Shown: positions 31,152 to 42,148, numbered from the stretch's first letter. The stretch is 43,443 bases of DNA from Bimuria novae-zelandiae CBS 107.79 (GCA_010015655.1 ML976757.1:199305-242747), one strand, 5' to 3'. The notes: a model not told the origin generated them from the sequence alone. Made by a program: numbers and translations.

Positions 31152-31599
31152 TGCTTCGCATAGAGCTGTACGGGAGCAAGCGGTAGGAATGGATCTCGGT
31201 CGGGTTCAAAGACGGCAGCCTGACGGAAGAGACGAGTACAGTAAATCACCCGTCCGAAGAGGGTATTACTCCTAGGTATTATTAGCAAGCACATAGGAAC
31301 ATATGATGCTGAGCTATACCAAAAACTGCACTGAGGGAAAGAGAGCGCAAGAGTGTTGTGAGCTAATTCTGCGACGACTCGCCCTGTTTCTACTCTGGTG
31401 GGCGGGGTGCGGGGCTGATTGCACAGCCCGCAGTGTGGCGCGGTAAGGCTAACATGCAGAGGTCAGGCTGTAGATGAAGGCGAATTTGCAAGTGACTAGG
31501 CAGAATATGCTTATACATATCTTAAGAAGCGGACGAACGCCTCGGTGACACTAGCAGGGAGGACGGCCGACCCGCACCAGCCATGATCTTTGTAGACGC
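31152..31599. other. Upstream region of the NLR gene
   Basis: No gene recognised. The likely promoter of the NLR gene lies here between its ATG and the right inverted repeat; no motif can be pinpointed. Confidence 0.35.
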
Positions 31600-31670
31600 T
31601 CTCACGGCTCTCAAGTCTATAGATAATGGCTTGGTAGAGGTACATGCGGCACAGTATATACGCCACTTTT

Positions 31671-32480
31671 TCAGCCACATTTGCAGCCCCTGTAGACTGC
31701 TAAGACCCATCTAGTAAGCGCCTTTTTAAGAGGCCGTACGCTCAGAATAACGGAAGTGCAGGAACCGGAAACCGATTTCGGTCGCCACTGTAAGCCATGC
31801 TCATATATACAAGCTCCAATAACAACAATAACGTGCATGAGATTGTGACTGATATCAGGTATACCCAGCGGAATTCCAACGGCCTGATCAAAGAGGTTTG
31901 CCGCATAGATACCGCCACCTGCGCTGTTGGTTATTACAAGGGCTAAAAAAGGCCGCAGGAGTTTTATGTGTCGGTTCATTGCGTAAGATTGGTACCAACA
32001 GTGTAGCCCTGGTGCCATCGCCAGGCCTCCAAGACAGCCATGCGCGATAATACGAGCCCGACGCTTTTTGCAATGGTAGAGCTGGATCCAGGAGAGACGG
32101 ATCAGACACAGCAATGTAGCCAAGTTAGTAAGAAGTAGGTATACCTTCCGCAATTCCTCTTGGTCTTCGAAAGAAAAGAATACGAAAGACACCGCGGAGG
32201 ACCAAATAATCGCAACGATTCCAATATGGTCGAAGTATTGCCAAACGCCTGCTTGGGGATGACTTGAAAACATGTGATACATCGTCGAACACCAGAAGCA
32301 GAGAGCGGAAGCCATAAGGTATAGCAGAATCATGGTGTTACGGAGTGAAGGTGGGCGATTGCTGATAAATATAGTTATGCTGAAGCAAAACCAAATTGTA
32401 CCAAGGAGATGTGACCAGACGTTGATAGTTTCGGTAGGGCAGCCAGCATTGTAGGCAACAAACTGAACTCGGGGGTACAT
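31671..32480 (-). CDS. PAQR / hemolysin-III family membrane protein, C-terminus replaced by TIR sequence
   Basis: From ATG 32480 a 269-codon frame encodes a seven-span membrane protein of the hemolysin III / progestin-adipoQ receptor family. Recognisable are ETINVWSHLLG near the first span, STMYHMFSSH followed by YFDHIGI (Ser/His/Asp of the metal site), and SHNLMHVIVV with the paired His in the last span. Fungal members act in membranes as receptor-like ceramidases or lipid sensors; here that is inferred from the family. The family-like part ends at YEHGL (about 31,793); the last about 40 residues are encoded by the inverted repeat that begins at 31,790, so the natural C-terminus is lost or altered. 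An upstream N-terminal exon is likely, since members usually have more sequence before the first motif. Confidence 0.75.
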   Translation of the reverse strand: MYPRVQFVAYNAGCPTETINVWSHLLGTIWFCFSITIFISNRPPSLRNTMILLYLMASALCFWCSTMYHMFSSHPQAGVWQYFDHIGIVAIIWSSAVSFVFFSFEDQEELRKVYLLLTNLATLLCLIRLSWIQLYHCKKRRARIIAHGCLGGLAMAPGLHCWYQSYAMNRHIKLLRPFLALVITNSAGGGIYAANLFDQAVGIPLGIPDISHNLMHVIVVIGACIYEHGLQWRPKSVSGSCTSVILSVRPLKKALTRWVLAVYRGCKCG

Positions 32481-32757
32481 ATCTGGACGACGCGAAAAGT
32501 AGCTGTAAGAACTGTAGGTATACTAAGCTTCCGGTATTGTGAGATCGGTATCCCTCTCACAGGATTCCTGCGATAATTTGATAACTATGTATTAATTAAG
32601 TTCTTGGCAAGCAGAGCTGGTACAGTATACTGTACTTTTAGCTGCCTAAAGCTAGAGTAATTATTTTTACTCGTATCTATGTAGGCTAGACTAATTTTTA
32701 GGCTAATAAATAAAAGTAGAAGCTGTTATTTTACACTGGCCACTAAAAAATAAGTTA
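32481..32757. other. AT-rich intergenic stretch
   Basis: It contains the probable upstream region of the PAQR gene and ends at the TA flank of the TIR element. No gene recognised. Confidence 0.35.
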
Positions 32758-33493
32758 ACGTCGCATACTATGTCGCGAATCACACAGCGTCACGAAGCAC
32801 TTTCCTTATTTAGAACTTAGAAATTATTCCATAATAGATTTATATATCTACAGTCTATAAAATAGTTTTCTATAGCTATGTGTCTATCTCCCTATAGATT
32901 TGCGGCGAGGATTAATATAGCGCTAGCATTACTATTAACTAATTTATTACTACCCTTAGATACTAGTTTAGCTCGTCACCCTGGTTAATCCGCGTATCTT
33001 TAGAATGAGCTTAATTTTAGAGGCTTAAGGATAATATCTAGTAGATAGAGGTTCTACTATAGTTATTAAGAGGTAGGTTTAAGTTAAACGTAGTTATCCT
33101 AGGAGTTTCTCTAGCCTCGTAGACATGCGTAATTTCTGCTAGCTGTACTTTATCTAACGCTAGCACTATTCGGGCGTTTACATAATCTGCTACATATCTT
33201 TTGTTGCCTGCCTTTCTGATCTCTAGCACAGCTGCTAGGGCCGCCTTCGGTAACGCTTGTAGGCCTAATATAGGAATTATGTAAGATATATTACTGCGTC
33301 ATCATGCTCGCCTTAACCATGTCTGTGGCTCGCTTACAATCCAGGTACTGACTGGGGTGCCAATGTCGCAAATCTATGCAAGCTACAGAAGCTGCAAAGC
33401 TAAATAAAGCAAGTTATTTATATTAGGCGATTCTATACTAGCGACTAATCATGTATACGGTGTATAAGAACTTAAAAGAGTCAGGCTATAAGC

Positions 33494-33927
33494 TGTTAAG
33501 TCCCTACGGGTAGCTAGTCCGTAAGTAGTTAGGGTTGGTTCTCGGGCAAGAGTACTTGTTAGGCAAGGAAGGGGTATTAACTACGTAAGCTAGTTAATGG
33601 GGTTGTCGGTATCGAGAGGGCGTAGGAGTCACAATTAAATCGACGAGAGCCTAAGTCAAATCTAAACGATAGATTAATAAACAGGTTAAACACAAGTATG
33701 AGAGATCATTCTCGCGTTCCTATATACATAAGGATTTCTGTACTATCCAAGGTCTTGCTGCCATCCATGGCTGGCGCTGCCATCCATGGCTGGTACTGCC
33801 ATCCATGGCTGGCACGGCCTTGGCTGGATGGTACATCACGTGACCTCGGTTGCGCAACCCCGCCGAGTGTCACCCTTACTAAAGGCCCGTTGGTCCTCCG
33901 TGTCCCATACATGTTTAGATCCTAACA
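33494..33927 (-). repeat. Left LTR (3' LTR in coding sense)
   Basis: 434 bp, with three copies of a CCATCCATGGCTGG-type unit near 33,770-33,820. It is preceded by target copy TAAGC at 33489-33493. Confidence 0.95.
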
Positions 33928-34058
33928 TCACCTCCCCTCTTCCAGATAGCGTCCTTGGTATCCTCGTTCCGCGCCCCCTGGCTGCAGATACGGTTGTCGC
34001 ATATAAATACCTGCGTGAGTCGCTGTTTTCGCGTTCTGGCCTTAGTGCCTTCCTGACC

Positions 34059-34655
34059 ATGCCTAAGGATCCTAAGCCCCGTAAAGCGCGCGCGCCTCGC
34101 AAGAAGACTTCGACCTAAGAGCGACGTGATTATATTCGCCGTGTTAAAGGGAGTAGTAAAGAGATGCCTTTTTGTTGTAGTCGCTGTGAAAAGCTAAACA
34201 TTTATTATTTCGTGGATACTGCGTCTAGTCGTTGTGCTGGTTGCATCGCTGCAAGGAGCGAGTGTGAATTGTTTGTTCTTAAAGAGGAGTGGGAGAAGGT
34301 AGAAGATAAGGAGCGTGAGAAGCGACTAGCTCTTCTTCGTTCTAAAGCGGAGACCGCTTATCTTCGTCTAGAACTAGCGAAAGTAGAGAGTCGTAAGAAG
34401 TTATTTGCGCGTCGGGATAAGAAATTACTAGATGCCTAAGATAAGATGCAAGAGGCGGAGAGCTCGAGTGCGGATGCTCCGTTCCAAGACAATTTCCTCG
34501 CTAATCCGGGCTGGTCACAGGCCAACAATCCTCTTCTTAATCCACTAATGGATTCTCTTCTTAACGAGTTTTTATCTGGCTCTCCTCCGATCGTCCCTAA
34601 TTCCTTCTCGTGGTCTGACGATGATATTGTGCCAACATTTGGCAACAGTTATTAA
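34059..34655 (+). pseudogene. Antisense accessory ORF of the chromovirus (Cys-pair motif plus coiled coil)
   Basis: On the strand opposite to pol, one frame runs from ATG 34059 to TAA 34655 (198 codons) with two internal TAA codons at 34116-34118 and 34437-34439, both where Gln fits. It encodes a very basic start (PKPRKARAPRKK), a CSRCEK...CAGCIAARSEC cysteine module, a long charged coiled coil (EEWEKVEDKEREKR; AKVESRKKLFARR) and an acidic, Ser/Asp-rich C-terminus overlapping the chromodomain end in antisense. The composition is that of a nucleic-acid-binding or regulatory protein. It lies between the LTR and the pol 3' end. Stops of RIP type suggest it was once intact. The function is unknown. 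Confidence 0.65.
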
Positions 34656-37600
34656 GGTTTGCTTCTAGTTTCCATGTGTCTTCTAAGTGTGGATATCCTT
34701 TCCACTTAATTAGGTAGGTTCGTGGCTGATCCGTGTGCTGTAGTATCTTTTCGACTTCGAATTTGGTTTCTTCCTCTGGCTGGTGGTAGAAGGTGGTTTT
34801 GACTGGTGTTTCTAGGTCTGCAGGTTCTAATCGGTCGACATGGAATACTAGATATATCTTAGCGTCTGGTGGTAATTCCAATTAGTAGTTGACCGGTGAT
34901 AGTTGTTCTAAAATAAAAAATGGTCCGACCTTAACATGATCTAGTTTCTTGTGCTTTTTCTTCTAGGTTCGAAGATTTTTCGTAAGTAAATATGCTTTAT
35001 CCCCCTTCTTTAGCTGAGGTGCCGTTTTTCGTTTCTTGTTAGTGTAAGAAATGCTTTGCTGTTGAGCTTTCTCGAGGTTTTCTCGGAGTTGTTCATGAAT
35101 TTTCTTTATGTTTTCTGCCATGTTGATGGCTTCTTCTGTCTTAATCGTTGTAGGAAATACTTAATTAAAGAGATGTGGGTGTCTTCCGTGGTTTGCATAA
35201 AATGGTGTGTATCCTGTTACTACTAATACCTTGTTGTTATATACTAATTGTGCCATAGGTAGTAATAAAATCTAGTTATTCTTCTAGTCGTTGCAATAGA
35301 TGCGTAGGTACGTTTTAATCGTTTAATTCGTACGTTCTGTCTGTCCGTCCGTTTGCGGGTGATAGGCTGTTGATAACTTTCGTTTCGTTTTAATAAGTGC
35401 TATAAGGGTTGTTTAGTAGTTTAATGTGAAGAGCTTGTCTCTATCGCTGATAATTGTCTTTAGAATGCTATGGTGTCGTATAAGTTAATCTAGAATAAGA
35501 AACGCGAGTTCCTTAGCCATAGTCGTCTTCTAACATAGTAGTAGTTCCACGTATTTGGTGAATCTGCATACGATTACTAATATCGAGTCGTAGCTTATTT
35601 CTGTTGCTGGGTCTTTTGACTTAGGTAGTCTAGTCACAAAGTCTATTGCGATATCTTCCTATAGTGCTGTTGGAATCTGAATTGCTTGCATCTCGCCGTA
35701 CTTAAGATAAGTGGCATGCTTATTTCGTTGGCAGTCTGCGCACTTGCGTATGTACGTTATTACTACTTCCTTAATTCCTTAGAATATATAATTCTATTGG
35801 ATAAGTTCCATTGTTTTCTTAATGCCTGGGTGTCCGTATACTGGGTTATTATGGTATTATCGTATAATCTCTTCTTGTTGTCCTTTAGGTACTTCTCGTG
35901 TCGTAACGAGGATTTGGTTAAGTTCTACAGTAGGTTCGAGAGATCCATCTAGGTTCTGTCGCAGTATTGCAGAATAGGTCCTTGGTTTATCTCCTGCGAG
36001 ATCGTGTCGTCGGCTGAGCGCGTCTACTCGTCCATTTTCTTTGCCAGGTGTATATGTAATCTTAAATTTATATTATCTAAGCGTTTCTAACTATCTTGCC
36101 TGTCGTGGCGTAAGTTCTTTTGTGGTCGTGAAGCGTGTAAGGTTCTTATAATCTATAAAGATCTTAAGTGTAGAGTAACTAAGAGCGTAGATTCTCTAGT
36201 GCTTTAGTGTTTTAATAATTGCGTATAGTTCTTTGTCGTGTACGTCATATCGTGCTTCCGTATTGGTAAACTTGCATGAGTAGTATGCAATAGGGTGCTA
36301 TTTACTATCTTTCTCTTGCTTCGCGCAGGCGCCTATCGCGAGGTCACTTGCGTCTGTTTTAATTTGTAGTGGTTTTCTATCCCTAAAGTAGATAAGTACT
36401 GGTGGCATAATGCATGCGGTCTTTAAGAGTTAGAACGATATTCTACACTCTGTAGTCTATGCAAATAGTGTGTCTTTCCTTATAAGATTTATAAGTAGTA
36501 TCGTGGTCTTTGCGTAATTCTTGATAAATTGTCGATTAAATCTATAGAATCCTAAGAATTCTTAGATGTTCTTCGCTGTCCTTAGTATTAGCTAGTTCTT
36601 AATGTATTTAATCTTGTCGGGTGCGACTTTAATTCCTTCTATGCTAATAACGTGTCCTAAGAATTTAAGTCGTGTTACGTGCTACTTGTACTTCTTTAGT
36701 TTAATCCTAAGGTGTGCCTTGTCCAGTGCTGTTAGTACTATTTATACATGTAGAACATGATCTGAATCGTTCTCGGAGTAAACGAGTATATCGTCCATAT
36801 ATGCGATAACGAATATGTCTAGATAATTACGAAGTATAAAGTTAACTAGCGCTTAGAAATTTGCCAGTGCGTTAGTAAGTCTAAAAGGCATAACTATGTA
36901 TTTAAATAGTCCGTAGCGTGATCTAAACGCTGTCTTCCACTTGTTACCTTCTTTAATTTTTATAAGGTGATATCCATCTCGTAAGTCCATTAGTGTAAAA
37001 CGTTTGGCTCTTAAGAGTCGGTCTCTTAATTCTGAGATATTTGGTAGTGGGTATTAGTTCTTTATCGTCATGTCGTTAATCTTCTAATAGTTAACACATG
37101 GTTGTGGTGTGCCGTCTTTCTTTATAACAAACATGAAAGGGCTAGCTGCTAGTGACTTTAATAGTCGTATGTATCCTTTTGCGAGATTGGTCTCGATAAA
37201 TTCTTTTTCTTGTTGGAGTTCTTTTCCAGTTTTGCTATATAGTGGTCTAAAGGGTGGCGTTTTCCCTTCTACTAGGTCTATCGCTAGATCCCAGGGCTGA
37301 TGTTCTGGAAGGTTTGCTTTTCCTTCTCTCTCGGTGAACATATGATTCCATGCTCGGTAGCATTCTGGAATTTCATGGTTTGTGCTTTCATCCATCTTCT
37401 TGCGCTCTGTGACCTGGTGGTTCCTGCCAGCGTCTGCCAAGGGTTTCTTTCGTTTTTCGACTGTCTGTCGCGAGACTATAGTGTTAATAGCTCTCTTATC
37501 TACTATTATACTCTGTTAATGCATAGGCTTTGCTTGCAATGCACAGTTGCAGCGCTTAAAGGATAGCTTCTTTCTTTCCTAGTTAATCGTAGGATTGTGC

Positions 37601-38000
37601 TTCCTTAACTAGGGTAGTCCTAAAATCACGTCGTGATTGGCTTCCTTAATGATGTCGAGGGTAATCGATTCCTGGTGTCTATAGATCGTGAGGGTAGTCT
37701 TGACCTCGTATTTAATCGTTGCTTTGCCAGGCATTAGTTGTCTATTCGCGACATGGATAGCATAGGGCATGGCCTTCTTGCGCTTATAGAGTCCTGCTCT
37801 ATTAAGTGCTTTTCTTGACACATAACTCTCCTATGCTCCTGAGTCTAGCATGGCTTTTATCCATGTTTCTTTAAGCTGTACCAGTAGCTTGATTAATGCC
37901 TGACTGTTTATAACATTTAATTCTCTGAAGGCGTCTTCCCTTCTGAGCCTAGGTCTAAAAAAGACATCTTTTCTATAGGTGGCTTTGTGGGATTAAGGTG
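34597..38000 (-). pseudogene. Chromovirus pol polyprotein, multiply interrupted
   Basis: Read on the minus strand: a protease remnant (37609-37821, ending ANHDVILGLP), the start of reverse transcriptase (37084-37440, including FRPLYSKTGKEL and SPFMFVIKKDGT), the polymerase motif YMDD at 36790-36801, the integrase zinc region with CADCQRNK near 35,745 and catalytic Asp in IDFVTRLP near 35,645, and at the C-terminus a chromodomain (34597-34881: VEKILQHTDQPRTYLIKWKG). Stops occur throughout, mainly TAG/TAA at Trp and Gln positions. The chromodomain places the element among the chromoviruses, which use it to choose integration sites on modified histones. The order PR-RT-RH-INT-CHD is standard. 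Confidence 0.9.
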
Positions 38001-38899
38001 TCCTTCTTTCTTCTTCTCCTAAGGCTGCTGCTGGCCCTTTTCTAGGAGAACTTCACCGTTTTCTTCCTTCGTTACCGTTTTAATCCTGAGGGTTGTAGTC
38101 CCTTTTGGTATGCAATTGAACCCATGCTTTCCTTTTTACTCTTTGTGTTCCTCGTAATTAGGGTGTAAGCATGTTTGCCATTTATTAGATGCGCATTTTC
38201 TATTAACTAGTAGCAACATTGCTTAGTTTAGCGCTTAGTTAAGGTGTGGAAAGTATTGCGTTTTACGTTTGTCCTAGAGATAAACGTTACAATGGGCGAT
38301 AGGGCAGTTAAACCACTCCTATCTGCATTGTTAGTACGTTCGGGGAAAATAACTGTATTCCTTGGCTTGGTAATGAATGGTATATTGGTCTTCTCCGCAG
38401 AGGGTCCATCGTATGGTCTCGTGCGTAGGGTTACGGTGGTCCAGGTTGTACTGTGGTTCGTAGTTCGGGCTTTCGTTTAGGTATTTCTTCTTAGGATCTT
38501 CGTTTTTATAGCGAGCGTCTGCCTATTCTCGTTCTGTCTTACTAACCAAGTCAGGTTGGTAAGCATGATAGAATGTGGCTTCGTAGTCTAGATCTTATCG
38601 TTCTGCTATTATAAAACCAAAGTCTGCTTCTCGTGGTTGGCATTATTCTAAGAAGTTGAAAACATTCGTCGTCTTGCTGGCAACTAGCTTGTTCTAGCTA
38701 GGGTAAGGAGTAGGAGATTAAGGCACTAGCTTTATCTCTTTCTTATCTAAACCTTCGTATGCATCCTCGTAGAGTTGTGAGTTAGGTAAGTCTAATTGCT
38801 CTAAGTCCTTGTTTAGGATGTCGGATTGCTTAATAGAGGGTATTACCTGCCATTCTTCGTTGGTTACTTCTGTGTTATCGATGGTAAGTACGTTTAGCT

Positions 38900-39809
38900 G
38901 TCTAATAACCTTGTTATTAAACCTATGATTCCTGGCGATGTGACCTAGTTTGTCACATATAAAGCATTTGCGTGTCTTAGTCCCCTTATGTTAGGTTCTA
39001 TCTAAGATGCGCTTTTAATTAGGCTTGCGAAAGCTGTTAGACTTCCTTGTTCCTTTTTCTAAGTTATTAAACTAGATTCCTTCTATAGGTTAGTAGCCAT
39101 AAGAGTCGCTTCGTTGCTGTCGTCGAGGTGCTTTTGGTGGCGCCTTGTAGACTACAGGTGCCTATCGTCTAAAACTAACATTCCTCAGGTTTCTGCGAAA
39201 CTCTTCTTGTAGTGCGAACCATTCTCTATTAATCCGGATAGATTCTTCGTATAGCTTATTAAGGGTATTAAGTTTAGTACCGCTGCGTAATAGTTCTTCG
39301 CGCACGTTGCGTTTAAGTCCTTATTAATATATGGTCTTGAGGGATTTGTCTTCCTAGTCGAGTTATACAGCGTACTTGCAAAACTTGGCTGTATACTCTA
39401 CTACGGATTGTCGTTGTTAGATAGTTTGGATGGCTCGTTTAGCTATAGTAGTTTTATTAGTAATTCCGAATAGTTGCTTAAGGCATTTCTTAAAGTTTAG
39501 GTAATCCTTAATAATGTTAACTGCGTTAGCGTGACTGTTTATGTAGTCCTTGTCCTTATTATCGTAGTCTATATCTATGTACTTAACTAAGTAGGGATAG
39601 ATCTATTCTTTAGCTAGTCCTCGCATGTAAGTTGCTGCGAAGATGACTTTCTTCTTGTCTTTGAGATTATTGTCCATGTCAAAGAAGTATAGGTCTAGTT
39701 ATAGAAGCTAGGTGTTAAGGAGACTATAATTGCCATCGTATAAATTAGGTTTATGCGCCTTGTTCTTAGTGTCCTTTATTAGAGTAACACTAGCGTTGCC
39801 TGAAGCCAT
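38900..39809 (-). pseudogene. Chromovirus gag, interrupted
   Basis: It starts at ATG 39809 (MASGNASVTL). The frame reads as a helical capsid-like protein with RIP-type stops and reaches a zinc-knuckle sequence CFICDKLGHIARN near 38,940-38,975 (the fourth ligand appears to be His, not Cys). Because of the many stops, no gag product can be expected from this copy. Confidence 0.75.
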
Positions 39810-39856
39810 GGAAGAAGTAGGAGTCCTAGTAGTACTTATGTTAAGGGTGTTTAAGA

Positions 39857-40290
39857 TATTAAGTCCCTACGGGTAGCTAGTCCGTAAGTAGTTAGGGTTG
39901 GTTCTCGGGCAAGAGTACTTATTAGGCAAGGAAGGGGTATTAACTGCGTAAGCTAGTTAATAGGGTTGTTAGTATTAAGAGGGCGTAGGAGTTATAATTA
40001 AATCGACGAGAGCCTAAGTTAAATCTAAACGATAGATTAATAAACAGGTTAAACACGAGTATGAGAGATCATTCTCGCGTTCCTATATACATAAGGATTT
40101 CTATACCATCCAAGGTCTTGCTGCCATCCATGGCTGGCGCTGCCATCCATGGCTGGTACTGCCATCCATGGCTGGCACGGCCTTGGCTGGATGGTACATC
40201 ACGTGACCTCGGTTGCGCAACCCCGCCGAGTGTCACCCCCACTGAAGGCCCGTTGGTCCTCCGTGTCCCATACATGTTCAGATCCTAACA
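39857..40290 (-). repeat. Right LTR (5' LTR in coding sense)
   Basis: 434 bp, matching the left LTR except for about 18 transitions; it is followed by target copy TAAGC at 40291-40295. It carries more C-to-T and G-to-A changes than the left copy. Confidence 0.95.
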
Positions 40291-40295
40291 TAAGC

Positions 40296-41314
40296 GTACT
40301 CGCTAGTAAGGATAATTTCCCACTATAGCATTACTAAACTTTAACTAGTAACAAAGGTTACACACAACGGTAATTTTTATATTATAAGGACAGGATAAAT
40401 TATAAAGAAGGTAAAGTATAGTAGTTTTACTTTATACTAAAGAAAATTATTTTGCTTGGAGCTGCATTCTAAGTGCTATTAAAAGTACCTCTAATTGGCT
40501 TCGCTACGCTGTGTGATTCGCGACGTTATAAGTGACGTTATAGGTATATATATATGTCTAGGACTGGACCCTGGTTTTGATGTAGCTTGGTATGAGGTTG
40601 CTATGTCCTTATCCCAGCGGCGCCGATAAGAATGTCTCTACTATTAAAGTAAACAACACTATAGACAATCCCTACGGAATAGGTGCGACAGGCTCTCATG
40701 CTCTTCATGTTTTTCCCACCAACCCGCCTCTTCGTTTAACAATACCAATATGGGAAAATGGGACGAATGCCACACGAAATATGTCCCAGTCTATGGAGAC
40801 ATACGTGCCTTCTTCTTCTGGATGGAACGTAAGCGCTAATATCATATTGTTGTGGAAAGTTTTGCTGGCTTCTTTGGCTATGATTGCGCTGTGCTAGGAT
40901 ATCCGCACAGTAGGCTTGACATTGCATATTACGGACTTGCAGAAGTAAATATCTTCTCTAGGGATGACTGTCTGCCAGTCTTGAATACCTTAGCCACAAG
41001 TTAGTGATCTTATCTTATGCCACTCGGAGCGTGGTGCTTTAATATATATCATTTAATTCAAGACTTAATCAGCCCTTCCGGACAAGAGGTCGTTATAGAA
41101 GTGCACTATTGTCGCCACCGGAAGCGTTCTACGAAGCGCAGAAACTATAATAAGCGACCTTGCTAGAAGCTCCATCCTAGGACGTCTACTGTCGAACAAA
41201 CTGCTTTCAAATTGGGACCAAATGTACCAACCACAATGGAATTCAAACTAAAAGAAGCCCGTGGTCAACTATGCGAGGAAGCCCCATCGAAAGCGCTGAA
41301 TTTCTATACTTCTA
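40296..41314. other. End of the older TIR element and intergenic DNA
   Basis: 40,296-40,538 is the rest of the older element. The plus frame 40592-40897 (101 codons, ATG start) has six Asn-X-Ser/Thr sites and a hydrophobic C-terminal segment (LLWKVLLASLAMIAL), so it might be a fragment of a membrane or secreted protein, but there is no other support. 40,900-41,314 shows nothing recognisable. Confidence 0.35.
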
Positions 41315-42148
41315 TTATACAATCTTCACCACAGACGTTGTATGCAAGAAGCGAAGCGTGAACTGTGTATCCCTTGGGCGCTCTGGACATACAGCACCCT
41401 CCAGGGCGAATCTGTGAACATATACTTTTACAAATGTCCATATCATCCACAAATATTGCAGTCGCGTAGCATGCCCAGATAATCTTGATAGCTCTGACGG
41501 TCGCACCATCACCTCGCCAATCGCTCTATCGCTAAAGCAGGGAACATATACTTTGAGGTCAACGAACACATCGGGAGCTTCTACGCGATGCCAAAAACCA
41601 CGATCCTCAATCCTACCTCCCTTAAAAGGTGCACCAAAGCTTATCATGAACAACTTATTGTTTGAACTACGTCTTTGAATCGCCTTAAAAGCCGCCTTGT
41701 CATAGTCGAATCGGGCAAGATCAGGTCTTTCGTGAATACAAAACTTCAGCATCCTGTGAAGCATGTGTTTATTCCTTAGTTGAACCGGGAATACACCAAG
41801 AAGGTAAATTTGAAGTTTCTTCTCGATACGACCGTGCGTCGAGTAGCTTACAGGGTCTTGTAGCCTCTTGCGGAGAAGCGGGACATCGTTGCCTAGTAGC
41901 ACTAACTTCATTCCTTCAGCTACTAAGCAGTCCATCTCCTTTTCATTAAAGAACAAGTCTCGGGCAGGACGAATATAAGCCGTAATTTCGCGCTCATCTA
42001 ACACATGGCCGAGACAGATATCGAGTTTTGCGATTTCCCATGCAGAAAGGTGTTGCAAAATGCGCTTTCGCGCATCGTACGGAACAAATAAATCCAGAAA
42101 TTTAACAGCCATCTTGTGGAATTCTGGTACCAGCAGATTATCTTTCAT
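41315..42148 (-). CDS. F-box-like protein
   Basis: An uninterrupted frame of 277 codons from ATG 42148 (second Met at residue 12). Near the N-terminus, residues about 20-50 (VPYDARKRILQHLSAWEIAK, LDICLGHVL) resemble the F-box, the short helical motif that binds Skp1 in SCF ubiquitin ligases. A second segment (YIRPARDLFFNE) with a helical hydrophobic pattern follows. The rest, with FWHRVEAPDVFVDLKVYVP and a Trp/Leu-rich helix, is typical of fungal F-box proteins of this length, which lack WD or LRR repeats. It has no introns and no nonsense changes, so it looks intact. Target proteins are unknown. Confidence 0.65.
   Translation of the reverse strand: MKDNLLVPEFHKMAVKFLDLFVPYDARKRILQHLSAWEIAKLDICLGHVLDEREITAYIRPARDLFFNEKEMDCLVAEGMKLVLLGNDVPLLRKRLQDPVSYSTHGRIEKKLQIYLLGVFPVQLRNKHMLHRMLKFCIHERPDLARFDYDKAAFKAIQRRSSNNKLFMISFGAPFKGGRIEDRGFWHRVEAPDVFVDLKVYVPCFSDRAIGEVMVRPSELSRLSGHATRLQYLWMIWTFVKVYVHRFALEGAVCPERPRDTQFTLRFLHTTSVVKIV

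Larger units (their letters stand above)
25738..31790. mobile_element. Putative TIR-flanked element carrying the NLR gene
   Basis: The sequence starting CAGTGGCGATCGAAATCGGT at 25738 is repeated inverted, ending at 31790 (about 5 mismatches over the first 76 bases), and each copy is bordered by TA (25736-25737 and 31791-31792). After the 284-bp MITE insertion on the left, similarity continues: TACTAGATGGGTC and a further about 85 bases (26,101-26,190) match the inverted right end (about 31,600-31,715). No other end of this type pairs with either copy in the window. TA borders and CAGTG ends are typical of Tc1/mariner-like elements. The span is 6053 bp and contains the NLR gene, a MITE and an LTR fragment, but no transposase. 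The alternative is two independent insertions of one family. Confidence 0.5.
33494..40290 (-). mobile_element. Ty3/gypsy chromovirus LTR retrotransposon, RIP-degraded
   Basis: Both LTRs are 434 bp and the element is 6797 bp, flanked by the 5-bp duplication TAAGC (33489-33493 and 40291-40295). Coding sense is minus: gag near 39.8 kb, protease, reverse transcriptase, RNase H, integrase and a chromodomain near 34.7 kb. The LTRs end TG...CA, with the first base pair of the right copy now TA. Many Trp and Gln codons are stops. The LTR copies differ at about 18 positions, all transitions, which is the pattern of RIP. It sits inside the older TIR element 32758-40538. Confidence 0.95.
32758..40538. 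mobile_element. Older TA-flanked TIR element, split by the LTR retrotransposon
   Basis: About 40 bp at 32758-32797 (ACGTCGC...GTCGCGAATCACACAGCG) is found inverted at 40499-40538, each bordered by TA (32756-32757 and 40539-40540). Without the LTR retrotransposon and one copy of its target duplication the element would be about 980 bp. Its interior is AT-rich and degraded; a minus-strand frame at 33038-33229 may be a transposase trace but is not recognisable. TA borders suggest Tc1/mariner ancestry. It is older than the LTR insertion because it is split by it. Confidence 0.7.

Noticed and set aside
25738..31790. Starship-type giant element
   Set aside because: No tyrosine recombinase (DUF3435) gene is present, the span is only 6 kb and the ends are inverted repeats.
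33706..33912. Frames of about 68-75 codons within both LTRs on both strands
   Set aside because: They coincide with the CCATCCATGGCTGG repeats of the LTR, which keep several frames open.
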